Assembly (NCBI GenBank): GCA_019779905.1
Contig: JABAKE010000001.1
Coordinates: forward strand, 496,001 to 560,000
Reading direction: 5' to 3'
Origin: Modestobacter lapidis
GTDB lineage: Bacteria > Actinomycetota > Actinomycetes > Mycobacteriales > Geodermatophilaceae
Length of the DNA stretch: 64,000 bases
The position numbers and the translations under genes were made by a program. Below are positions 57,161-64,000 of the stretch, in pieces (within the stretch, counting starts at the first letter, position 1; each line of letters starts with the position of its first letter). The notes under the pieces were generated by a model. It was not told the DNA's origin, searched no databases, and worked only from the letters and a program-made list of their open reading frames with translations.

Positions 57161-58795
57161 GTGCCTGATCGCCATGTCCCGGTCCTCGTCGTGGGCGGCA
57201 GCCTCGTGGGGCTGTCCACGTCGGTCCTGCTGGCCGGCCACGGGGTACCGCACCTGCTGGTCGAGCGGCACCGTGGCACCGCCATCCACCCGCGGGCGGC
57301 GTCGTTCCACCAGCGCACCATGGAGATCTTCCGGAGCGCCGGCCTGCAGGAGGCGGTGGAGCAGGCGGCGGCGGAGGAGTTCGTCCAGAACGGTGCGATC
57401 GTGTCGGTCGAGACGCTCACCAGCGACGAGGTGACCTACTTCTACCGCTCCTTCAACGAGGGTGTCGAAGGGCTGAGCCCGACGTCGCGGCTCTTCATCA
57501 CCCAGATCGGGCTCGAGCCGCTGCTCCGCGACCGGGCCCGGGACCGCGGCGCGGAACACCTCTACGGCACCGAGCTGGTCAGCTTCGAGCAGGACGACGA
57601 CGGCGTCACCTCGGTGATCCGCAGCCGGGACGACGGGTCGGAGCAGACGGTGCGCTCGGACTACCTCGTGGCGGCCGATGGTGCCCACAGCCCGATCCGG
57701 CAGCGGTTGGGCATCGAGATGCAGGGGCGGGGCACCTTCGCCGAGTGCGTCACCATCTACTTCAAGGCCGACATGCGCGAGCTGATCCGGGATCGGCCGC
57801 TCAGCGTCGTCTACATCTCCCACCCGGAGCTCCTGGGCTTCTTCCGCTTCTCGTTCACCGGTGACTCCGGCTTCCTCGCCGTGTTCTCCACGACGAACCC
57901 CGACGGGACCCGCAACACGCATGCGGGCAAGGAGCTCGATGCCGCCGGCTGCGCTGAGCTGGTGCGGAAGGCGCTCGGCCGCCCGGACATGGCGGTGGAG
58001 GTGGACGACGTCCAGCCGTGGACCGCCGCCGCCGCGCACGCCGCCAGCTTCCGGCACGGACGGGTCTTCCTGGCCGGGGACTCCGCGCACACCATGCCGC
58101 CGACGGGGGGCTTCGGGGGCAACACCGGGGTCGCCGACGCACACGATCTGGCCTGGAAGCTCGCCATGGTGGCCGACGGCCGGGCCGGTGCCGGGCTCCT
58201 GGACACCTACGACGCCGAACGCAGGCCGGTGGGTGCCCTGATCGCCGAGCAGGCGTACACGCGTTACGTGCTGCGGGTCGATCCGAGCCTGTCGAAGGAC
58301 AACCTCGCGGCCCCGCTCGACGACGCCTCGATCGAGCTCGGCGCCGTCTACGCCTCGGCCGCGGTCCTGGCACCGGAGCGCCCGGATCCGTCCGCTCCAC
58401 CGCTGGACGACCCTCGTGCGCCGAGCGGGCGACCCGGCACCCGAGCAGCTCATCTGAGCATCACCCGCGACGGTGTCGACATGTCGATCCTCGATGTGTT
58501 CGGCGCGTCCTTCGTGCTCCTGACCGGACCGAACGGGCGGGCGTGGCAGCAGTCGGCGGCGAGCCAGGTGCCGGATCTCGTCGCGTTCCGGGTCGCTCCG
58601 GACGGCGACCTGGTCGCTGCCGCCGGCGCCCTCGAGGACGCCTACGGCATCGGCTCCGACGGCGCGGTCGTCGTGCGTCCCGACGGCGTCATCGCTTGGC
58701 GGTCCACGGGCGCCGTGGCCGACCCGACCGGAGTCGTCGGGTCCGTGCTGCAGCGGCTGCTCTTCCGGAGTGGGGCGGGCGCGCCCGTCACGTGA
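57161..58795 (+). CDS. class A FAD-dependent aromatic hydroxylase (polyketide hydroxylase type)
   Basis: A 544-residue flavoprotein. The dinucleotide motif is VLVVGGSLVGLSTSVLLAGH (residues 8-27), the DG motif AADGAHSPIRQRL, and the GD motif FLAGDSAHTMPPTGGFGGNT. A thioredoxin-like C-terminal domain (about 420-540) is present. The motifs match enzymes annotated as aklavinone 12-hydroxylase or tetracenomycin hydroxylase, although chromosomal copies act on assorted phenolics. The start is GTG 57161, with AAGGGATGG upstream. It is divergent from the deaminase gene across 208 bp, with no polyketide genes nearby. Confidence 0.87.
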   Translation: MPDRHVPVLVVGGSLVGLSTSVLLAGHGVPHLLVERHRGTAIHPRAASFHQRTMEIFRSAGLQEAVEQAAAEEFVQNGAIVSVETLTSDEVTYFYRSFNEGVEGLSPTSRLFITQIGLEPLLRDRARDRGAEHLYGTELVSFEQDDDGVTSVIRSRDDGSEQTVRSDYLVAADGAHSPIRQRLGIEMQGRGTFAECVTIYFKADMRELIRDRPLSVVYISHPELLGFFRFSFTGDSGFLAVFSTTNPDGTRNTHAGKELDAAGCAELVRKALGRPDMAVEVDDVQPWTAAAAHAASFRHGRVFLAGDSAHTMPPTGGFGGNTGVADAHDLAWKLAMVADGRAGAGLLDTYDAERRPVGALIAEQAYTRYVLRVDPSLSKDNLAAPLDDASIELGAVYASAAVLAPERPDPSAPPLDDPRAPSGRPGTRAAHLSITRDGVDMSILDVFGASFVLLTGPNGRAWQQSAASQVPDLVAFRVAPDGDLVAAAGALEDAYGIGSDGAVVVRPDGVIAWRSTGAVADPTGVVGSVLQRLLFRSGAGAPVT

Positions 58796-58818
58796 CGGTG
58801 GAACCGGTTCGCTGCGGA

Positions 58819-59691
58819 TCAGGACCATTCTCCGCGGTTCGCCGGCGGCTGGATCGGCACCACGGCCACGGGCCCGGTGGCCCGGTGCAGGACGGCATGT
58901 GTCGTCGACCTCAACGTCGCGAGGGGTCCGCGGCGGCGGTGTCCGATGACCAGCAACTCCGCCGTCAGGGCTGCGGCGAGCAGGATCTGGGTGGTCTTGT
59001 GCCGGGCGATCACCTGACGGACGACGACATCGGGCCACTCCTCCTGCCGCCCCGCCAGTGCCCTGCTGAGCACGCGCTCCTCCCCGTTGCGGACGGCGGC
59101 CCAGTCGATCACCGGGCCGTCCGACTCGTACTCGGCCGGCGGGATGTCCCGCCAGGCATGGACGGCAACGAGGTCCGTTCCGCGGAACGAGGCCTCCTGC
59201 AGGGCGAAGCCGAGCACCTCGTCGGCGTGCCGGTGCGCTTCGACGCCGACCACCACCGAGCGGCGACCGCGGACGACGACCGACGTCGTGTTGTCGGGCA
59301 CCACCACGACGGGGCAGCGGGCGGAGGCGGCCACGCCGTTGGCCGTCGACCCGACCCGCGGGCCGTCCAGCCGCCGGGTGCCCCGGCCACCCATGACCAG
59401 CAGCTGTGCCTCCGCGGAGATGGCGCGCAGGACGTCCACCGGGTCGCCCTGCTCGATCGACCACTGCACCCCGACGTCCCGGTCGGCCTCGGTGAGGGCC
59501 TCGGCGACCTGCCGCACGGTGGTGTTCGCGTGCGTGCGCAGCAGGTCGGGGACGTCGAGCGAGGCGTGCAGCAGGTGCAGCGGCGCACCGCGTCGACGGG
59601 CTGCTTCGGCGGCGAACCGGGCAGCCCGGTAGGAGCTGCCCGATCCGTCGATCCCGGCGACGACCGGGCGCTGCGCACGGTCAGCGGTCAT
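58819..59691 (-). CDS. double-domain universal stress protein (UspA family)
   Basis: A 290-residue protein of two Usp domains. Domain 1 begins VVAGIDGSGSSYRAARFAAE and ends with LLVMGGRGTRR...GSTANGVAASARCPVVVV, including the ATP-binding G-x2-G-x9-G pattern. Domain 2 (about 145-280) reads SVVVGVEAHRHADEVLGFAL to LLVIGHRRRGPLATLRSTTH. Tandem Usps in actinobacteria bind ATP and are often induced by hypoxia or starvation. It lies downstream of, and on the opposite strand to, the flavin hydroxylase. No coupling to neighbours. Confidence 0.92.
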   Translation of the reverse strand: MTADRAQRPVVAGIDGSGSSYRAARFAAEAARRRGAPLHLLHASLDVPDLLRTHANTTVRQVAEALTEADRDVGVQWSIEQGDPVDVLRAISAEAQLLVMGGRGTRRLDGPRVGSTANGVAASARCPVVVVPDNTTSVVVRGRRSVVVGVEAHRHADEVLGFALQEASFRGTDLVAVHAWRDIPPAEYESDGPVIDWAAVRNGEERVLSRALAGRQEEWPDVVVRQVIARHKTTQILLAAALTAELLVIGHRRRGPLATLRSTTHAVLHRATGPVAVVPIQPPANRGEWS

Positions 59692-59749
59692 CGCGTCCCC
59701 TGGTCATCGCCGAGCCGGTCCGGCGACCAGGCCGTGACGGGCCGCCGCA

Positions 59750-60562
59750 CTACCGCTCGCGGGCCGGCGGCGCGGCAGCCACGGTCTGCTGCAACGGGCC
59801 GTAGCCGATCGCCGGAAGTGGGGACGGGCCGCCCTCGGCCGCTGCCCGTGCGGTGGCGACCGCCGCCGCGAGGGCGGAACGGTAGAGCGCCGAGCCGGTG
59901 CTGACCCGCCGCACGCCGACGGCGCCCAGGCCGGCGAGCGTCGCGCCGGGCTGCCACAGCAGGTTGAGGGGCAGGGCCACCTCGGCGACCAGGGTGGCGA
60001 CCACGGCGGGATCGGTGAGGCCGGGGACGAAGACGCCGGCCGCTCCCGCGTCCCGGTAGATCCGCAGCCGCCGTCCCGTCTCCGCCGGCCGGCCCGCAGC
60101 GGGCCCGGGCTCCAGCCAGTAGGTGTCCGTACGGGCGTTGACGAAGAGGTCCGGGGCGGCGGCGGTGACCGCGGCGATCACGGCGGCGTGCTCGGCCGCC
60201 GGTCGCAAGCTCCCATCGGGCCGCCCGTCCTCCAGGTTGACGCCGGCGACACCGGCGTCCGCGAGCCGCCTCGCGATCCGCGCCACCTCCCGCGGATCGT
60301 CGCAGTAGCCGCCCTCCAGGTCGACGGTCACCGGCACCCGCAGCCGGACCGCGAGCGTCTCGGCCAGGGCGATGGTGAGGTCGCGGCCGGCACCGGCGCC
60401 GTCCGGCAGGCCCGCGGCCGCGGTCACCCCCAGGCTCGTGGTGCCGACCGCCGGGAACCCGGCGTCCTGCAGGAGGAGGGCGGAGGCGACGTCCCACGCG
60501 TTCGGCAGCAGGAACGGCACCGGCGACCGGTGCAGCCCGGCGAAGGCCGCCTGGTGGCTCAT
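59750..60562 (-). CDS. isocitrate lyase/PEP mutase family enzyme
   Basis: A 270-residue TIM-barrel enzyme. PVPFLLPNAWDVASALLLQD and AVGTTSLGVTAAAGLPDG start the fold. VTVDLEGGYCDDPREVARIA carries the metal-binding Asp/Glu. GVAGVNLEDG is the strand-4 signature, followed by LFVNARTDTYWL. The mobile catalytic loop K-x-C-G-H of isocitrate lyase is absent, so the protein belongs to the 2-methylisocitrate-lyase/oxaloacetate-hydrolase-like side branch, whose substrates vary. ATG 60562 may be coupled to a tiny upstream ORF by ATGA. Confidence 0.86.
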   Translation of the reverse strand: MSHQAAFAGLHRSPVPFLLPNAWDVASALLLQDAGFPAVGTTSLGVTAAAGLPDGAGAGRDLTIALAETLAVRLRVPVTVDLEGGYCDDPREVARIARRLADAGVAGVNLEDGRPDGSLRPAAEHAAVIAAVTAAAPDLFVNARTDTYWLEPGPAAGRPAETGRRLRIYRDAGAAGVFVPGLTDPAVVATLVAEVALPLNLLWQPGATLAGLGAVGVRRVSTGSALYRSALAAAVATARAAAEGGPSPLPAIGYGPLQQTVAAAPPARER

Positions 60563-60654
60563 GCCCGGCCGATCAGGACGCTGGCCGGCTTCGGCAGGTC
60601 GGGCGGGAGCTCGTTGTCCGGCACCGCATCCGCCAGGGGCTGCACGTCGATCAC
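60559..60654 (-). CDS. possible tiny upstream ORF coupled to the PEP-mutase-family gene
   Basis: A 31-residue ORF, GTG 60654 to TGA at 60561-60559. It overlaps the downstream start by four bases (ATGA). The frame extends upstream without a start (ARVTLRHLGNPEG...), with coding-like composition, so this might be the tail of an eroded gene. The purine run GGAGG lies only two bases before the GTG. Evidence is weak. Confidence 0.22.
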   Translation of the reverse strand: MIDVQPLADAVPDNELPPDLPKPASVLIGRA

Positions 60655-60816
60655 TCCCTCCGGGTTCCCGAGGTGGCGCAGCGTAACTCGTGCGGCATCT
60701 CCACCGCGCCGGCCGCCCGTTCCCTGGACGCGCTCGATGTTGACCGCGCGGCTCGGTGCGTGGGTGGATGAGCTGGATCACAGGCACCTCGGCGAACCGA
60801 GACGACTGGAGTTTCC

Positions 60817-62313
60817 ATGCCCCTCCCCAGGCCCACGCCCGCCGAGCTGGCCGGCATCGCCGAGCGACTCGGCTACCGCAGTGCGCTGGACTCGATCGAC
60901 GAGTACACGGCCCTGGTGTCGGCGATGCTCGACGCCTACGACGCGGTGGATGCGGTCGGGGAACAGCCCGTCCTCGCCTCCCGGGGGCCGGTCGAGAGCC
61001 GGTTCCCGACGGCCGAGGAGGACCCGCACCACGCCTGGTACGTGCGCACGTCGATCCGGGGCGCCGCCGAGGGCCCGCTGGCCGGGATGAAGCTCGCGGT
61101 CAAGGACAGCGTCATGGTCGCCGGGGTGCCGATGATGAACGGCGCGGACCTCCTCGAGGGGTACACGCCCGACGTCGACGCCACCGTGGTGACGCGGGTG
61201 CTGGAGGCGGGCGCCGAGATCGTCGGCAAGACCGCCTGCGAGTATTTCTGCCTCTCCGGAGGCAGCCACACCAACGCCCACGGCCCCACCCACAACCCGC
61301 ACCGGCACGGGTGGTCGGCGGGAGGCTCGTCCAGCGGCAGCGCGGTGGCGGTGGCCACCGGAGAGGCCGACCTCGCGCTGGGCGCCGACCAGGCCGGCTC
61401 CATCCGGATGCCGGCGTCCTTCTCCGGCATCGTCGGGCTCAAGCCGACCTACGGTCTCGTCCCGTACACGGGCATCGCCCCGATCGAGGCCCTGATCGAC
61501 CACGTGGGGCCGATGGCCCGCACGGTCGAGGGCAACGCGCGACTGCTCCAGGTCATCGCGGGGGCGGACGGCGTCGACCCGCGCCAGCGGGACGTCCACG
61601 TCGGGAACTACACCGCGGATCTCGGCGCCGGGGTCCGCGGCCTCCGGGTCGGCGTGCTCCGCGAGGGCTTCGGTCATCCGGGCGGCGAGCCGGACGTCGA
61701 CATCCAGGTCCGCCAGGCCGCCACGGTCCTGGAGAAGCTCGGCGCCGACGTGGCGGAGGTGTCCATCCCGCTGCACCTCCTCGGCCCGGCGCTGTGGACC
61801 CCGATCGCCATCGAAGGCCTCACCGAGACCGTGCTCCGCAACCAGGGGTTCGCGATCAGCCGGGACGACCACTACCCGGTCGACATGATGGAGCACCTGC
61901 TCCGCCGCCGCGGCGATGCCGATCGCCTGCCGGCCAACGTCAAGCTCTTCACGCTGCTCGGCAGCTACGTCCAGGACACCCTCGGTCGTACCTACTACGG
62001 CAAGGCCGTGAACCGGGTGCGGACGCTGCGGGCGGCGTACGACGCGGCCCTGCGGGACGTCGACGTCCTGCTGATGCCCACCACCCCGCAGAAGGCGCAG
62101 CCGCTGCCCGACCCGGCCGACGGCGTGGCCGAGTGGTGCCGGCGGGCCACCGAGATGTTCGCCAACACGTGCCCCTTCGACGTCACCCATCACCCGGCGC
62201 TCAGCCTCCCGTGCGGGGTGTCCGACGGGCTCCCCGTCGGGCTCATGCTGGTCGGCCGGCACTTCGACGAGGCGACCCTCTACCGCGTCGGGCAGGCCTA
62301 TGAGCACTCCTGA
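60817..62313 (+). CDS. amidase-signature family enzyme
   Basis: A 498-residue amidase. The catalytic triad of the amidase-signature family is visible: K96 in MKLAVKDSVM, the cis-Ser in GGSSSGSA (171-173), and nucleophile S195 in GADQAGSIRMPAS. HNPHRHGWSAGGSSSGSAVA is the standard glycine/serine-rich core. The N-terminal 70 residues form the family's extra helical domain, as in nitrile-hydratase-linked amidases. Such enzymes hydrolyse carboxamides to acids and ammonia. It is monocistronic here; 254 bp upstream are non-coding except for the tiny ORF on the other strand. No nitrile hydratase genes are in view. Confidence 0.92.
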   Translation: MPLPRPTPAELAGIAERLGYRSALDSIDEYTALVSAMLDAYDAVDAVGEQPVLASRGPVESRFPTAEEDPHHAWYVRTSIRGAAEGPLAGMKLAVKDSVMVAGVPMMNGADLLEGYTPDVDATVVTRVLEAGAEIVGKTACEYFCLSGGSHTNAHGPTHNPHRHGWSAGGSSSGSAVAVATGEADLALGADQAGSIRMPASFSGIVGLKPTYGLVPYTGIAPIEALIDHVGPMARTVEGNARLLQVIAGADGVDPRQRDVHVGNYTADLGAGVRGLRVGVLREGFGHPGGEPDVDIQVRQAATVLEKLGADVAEVSIPLHLLGPALWTPIAIEGLTETVLRNQGFAISRDDHYPVDMMEHLLRRRGDADRLPANVKLFTLLGSYVQDTLGRTYYGKAVNRVRTLRAAYDAALRDVDVLLMPTTPQKAQPLPDPADGVAEWCRRATEMFANTCPFDVTHHPALSLPCGVSDGLPVGLMLVGRHFDEATLYRVGQAYEHS

Positions 62314-62383
62314 CGGGACCCTGCCGTCGTGCGCGGGCAGTGAGTCAGGCTGGCCTGCCATGTCCTGGAGCCGCCGACATCTG

Positions 62384-63169
62384 TCAGACGGCCGTGTTCC
62401 CGAGAATCAGGCGGATGGTCTCCTGCGGCTGGTCCCACATCGGGAAGTGGCCGCACCGGTCGAACCAATGGAGCTCCGCACCCGGGAAGCGTGCCATCGC
62501 CGCTGCCGCCTGGGCGGGTGTGACGACCCTGTCCTGGCGCCCCCAGCCGATGACGACGCGGCCCGGGGTGGAACCCACCGGAGCACCCTGCTGGTCGGGG
62601 CCGTGCACCAGCGCGTCCAGCAGGGAATCGTAACCGGCCGAACCGGCCCAGGACTGCAGTTCGCGCAGCACCAGCTCCTGCGGCAGGGCCCACGGCCTGC
62701 TGCTCAGCTGCGCGAGGAGTGCGGTCCGGCCGACCGGATGCGAGGTCAGCAGCGGCAGTGCGGGCTGCAGCGCGCGGACCAGACGGATCGACGTCCCGAT
62801 CGACACCTGGAACGCCCGCTTCTGCATGGGGCTCCAGAACCCTCCTGGGTCCAGCGCCACCGTGTCGCCGCCGACCCCCCGGCGAGCCAGCTCGAGAACC
62901 AGACGGGCTCCGACCGAGCTGCCCACCAGATCGACCCCGGTGAGACCGTGATCGTCGATGAAGGTGGTCAGTGCATCGGCCAGCGCGGCGATCGTGAGGT
63001 CGCCGCTCAGCGGTGGCGTCTCGCCGAAGCCGGGCAGATCCACCACGATGACCTCGCGCCGTGCGGACAGGCCGTCCAGCACCGGCGCCCACGTGCGCCA
63101 GGTGGAGCCGAGGCCGTGCACGAGGAGCAGGGGAACGCCTTCGCCCAGTCGCTCATGATGCATCCGCAT
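62384..63169 (-). CDS. alpha/beta-hydrolase fold protein
   Basis: A 261-residue alpha/beta hydrolase of the HGLGST type: PLLLVHGLGSTWRTWAPVLD gives the oxyanion loop. GVDLVGSSVGARLVLELARR contains the nucleophile Ser in G-x-S-x-G. VVIGWGRQDRVVTP provides the acid and LHWFDRCGHFPMWDQPQE the His. A cap domain lies between about residues 125 and 195. Epoxide hydrolases, esterases and C-C hydrolases share this pattern, so no substrate is named. It converges with the amidase gene (70 bp between ends). Confidence 0.88.
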   Translation of the reverse strand: MRMHHERLGEGVPLLLVHGLGSTWRTWAPVLDGLSARREVIVVDLPGFGETPPLSGDLTIAALADALTTFIDDHGLTGVDLVGSSVGARLVLELARRGVGGDTVALDPGGFWSPMQKRAFQVSIGTSIRLVRALQPALPLLTSHPVGRTALLAQLSSRPWALPQELVLRELQSWAGSAGYDSLLDALVHGPDQQGAPVGSTPGRVVIGWGRQDRVVTPAQAAAAMARFPGAELHWFDRCGHFPMWDQPQETIRLILGNTAV

Positions 63170-63456
63170 GGCTCACGGTGTCACGTTCCCGGACATCGCG
63201 GCCCATCGGATCGTCCCGACCGAGATCCGCGGACGACGAGGCCCCCGGGCCCGACGCACCGCGCCCCGGCGTTCCCGCGTCGGGTCGCCCCCGCCGCTCT
63301 GGTCCGGGTACGGTCGAGCGGCTCCGATCCTGGTGGAGGCGGCATGCCCGGTGTCCCGTCGGTCAGTGCACCGCGTGGCTCGCAGCTGCCCCTGGCCCGA
63401 CCCCCGGCACCCGGCGGCGTCGCCCGGGTCGCTGCTGAAGCGCTGGCAGGCCGTCG
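63170..63456. other. intergenic region between the hydrolase and coxII-like gene
   Basis: 287 bp between divergent genes. I see no ORF with a credible start, no clear hairpin and no strong promoter consensus. It should contain the promoters of both flanking genes. Confidence 0.5.
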
Positions 63457-64000
63457 GTGAACGACGCCGCCAGCGGCAGCCTCGATCCGAAGGGCCCCTC
63501 CGCGGAGGCGATCGCGGATCTCTGGTGGCTGATGCTGGCCCTCGGCGTGGCCGTGTTCGTCCTCTTCGCCGTGCTGCTCGCGGTGGGCCTGTTCCGGCGG
63601 CGGCCCGCCGACGAGAGCGCCGAGGGGAGGCAGCCGTCGGAGAAGCGCTGGATCGTGGCCGGCGGCGTGGTGCTGCCCGTGGTCGTCCTGACCGTCGTGT
63701 TCGGTGCGACGGTCGCCGCGATGCGCGCCATGCCGAACGAGAGCCCGCCGGAGGCGCTGGTGGTCGAGATCACCGGCCATCAGTGGTGGTTCGAGGTCTC
63801 CTATCCGGAGGAGGGGGTCACCGTCACCGACGAGCTCCACCTGCCCGTCGGGCGGCCGGTCACGCTCCGCCTGACCTCGGCGGACGTCATCCACAGCTTC
63901 TGGGTGCCCGAGCTGGGCGGCAAGATGGACATGCTGCCCGACGGCGTCAACGTCCTGCAGCTGCGGGCCGACGAGCCGGGGGAGTGGGGCACGCAGTGCG
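63457..64000 (+). CDS. ctaC: cytochrome c oxidase subunit II (partial at window end)
   Basis: The first 181 residues of subunit II of a haem-copper oxidase, running off the right edge. Two membrane helices are present (about residues 22-47 and 66-90), with ADLWWLMLALGVAVFVLFAV and the loop RRRPADESAEGRQPSEKRW. The periplasmic cupredoxin domain starts with VVEITGHQWWFEVSYP and continues to DVIHSFWVPELGGKMDM, family hallmarks. The Cu-A ligands beyond His would lie outside the window. An in-frame stop 19 bases upstream leaves GTG 63457 as the start, so there is no lipoprotein signal peptide before helix 1. It is probably part of an alternative (caa3-like) oxidase operon. Confidence 0.92.
   Translation, partial: MNDAASGSLDPKGPSAEAIADLWWLMLALGVAVFVLFAVLLAVGLFRRRPADESAEGRQPSEKRWIVAGGVVLPVVVLTVVFGATVAAMRAMPNESPPEALVVEITGHQWWFEVSYPEEGVTVTDELHLPVGRPVTLRLTSADVIHSFWVPELGGKMDMLPDGVNVLQLRADEPGEWGTQC

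Noticed and set aside
56953-57420. A 156-codon extension at the start of the deaminase-family gene
   Set aside because: No similarity to the family and low-complexity composition; it overlaps the opposing hydroxylase gene start.
1-64000. CRISPR array, tRNA or rRNA gene, insertion sequence or prophage
   Set aside because: None found by reading; no regularly spaced long repeats, no transposase or integrase, and no cloverleaf sequence with a CCA-type end was recognised.

Overview
The window is about 64 kb of very GC-rich DNA. Genes are tightly packed, GTG starts are frequent, and start and stop codons often overlap as ATGA or GTGA. The gene content fits an actinobacterium: ATP-dependent DNA ligase of the LigB type, GTP-dependent PEP carboxykinase, a seven-gene Mrp antiporter operon, a c-di-AMP (ydaO-type) riboswitch ahead of a cell-wall/peptidase-like gene, and an LAL-type LuxR regulator. 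The overall style suggests Geodermatophilaceae (Blastococcus, Modestobacter or Geodermatophilus), but that placement is an inference. I saw no tRNA, rRNA, CRISPR array, insertion sequence or prophage.

Region 1 (1-9.8 kb): an Nramp metal transporter and three small ORFs end at a strong bidirectional terminator. A minus-strand operon follows (TIM-barrel amidohydrolase, DUF59 protein, zinc alcohol dehydrogenase) that matches the accessory half of actinobacterial propane/acetone monooxygenase (prm/mim) clusters. The monooxygenase subunits are absent; across a palindrome-bearing divergent promoter lie a class A flavin hydroxylase and fumarylacetoacetase. An alditol-oxidase-like flavoenzyme follows. 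Region 2 (9.8-12.7 kb): a three-gene unit of a PuuE/PgdA-fold deacetylase, a cysteine hydrolase and a class II aldolase, possibly for a cyclic amide or imide.

Region 3 (12.7-22.3 kb): LigB, a YihY/BrkB membrane protein, a PspC protein, a large LAL regulator, then a SAM methyltransferase, a FAD oxidoreductase and a TetR regulator. Region 4 (22.5-36 kb): recC-recB-recD translated in overlap, a small zinc-ribbon protein, pckG, a methyltransferase, and a short family A DNA polymerase with an in-frame 15-bp tandem repeat. Region 5 (36-46 kb): the riboswitch and its gene, a RidA/creatininase pair, a TPP enzyme coupled to a DsbA-like protein, a hemerythrin-esterase fusion coupled to a yellow/MRJP-type beta-propeller protein, a perfect-stem terminator, a formaldehyde-dehydrogenase-like ADH and several small genes.

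Region 6 (46-56 kb): a phosphoribosyltransferase/erythromycin-esterase/dienelactone-hydrolase trio, then mrpABCDEFG, then a small HTH regulator and membrane protein under a repeat-rich operator. Region 7 (56-64 kb): an adenine-deaminase-family protein with an altered catalytic motif, a second class A flavin hydroxylase, a double-Usp protein, a PEP-mutase/isocitrate-lyase family enzyme, an amidase-signature enzyme, an alpha/beta hydrolase, and the start of cytochrome c oxidase subunit II, which runs off the window.
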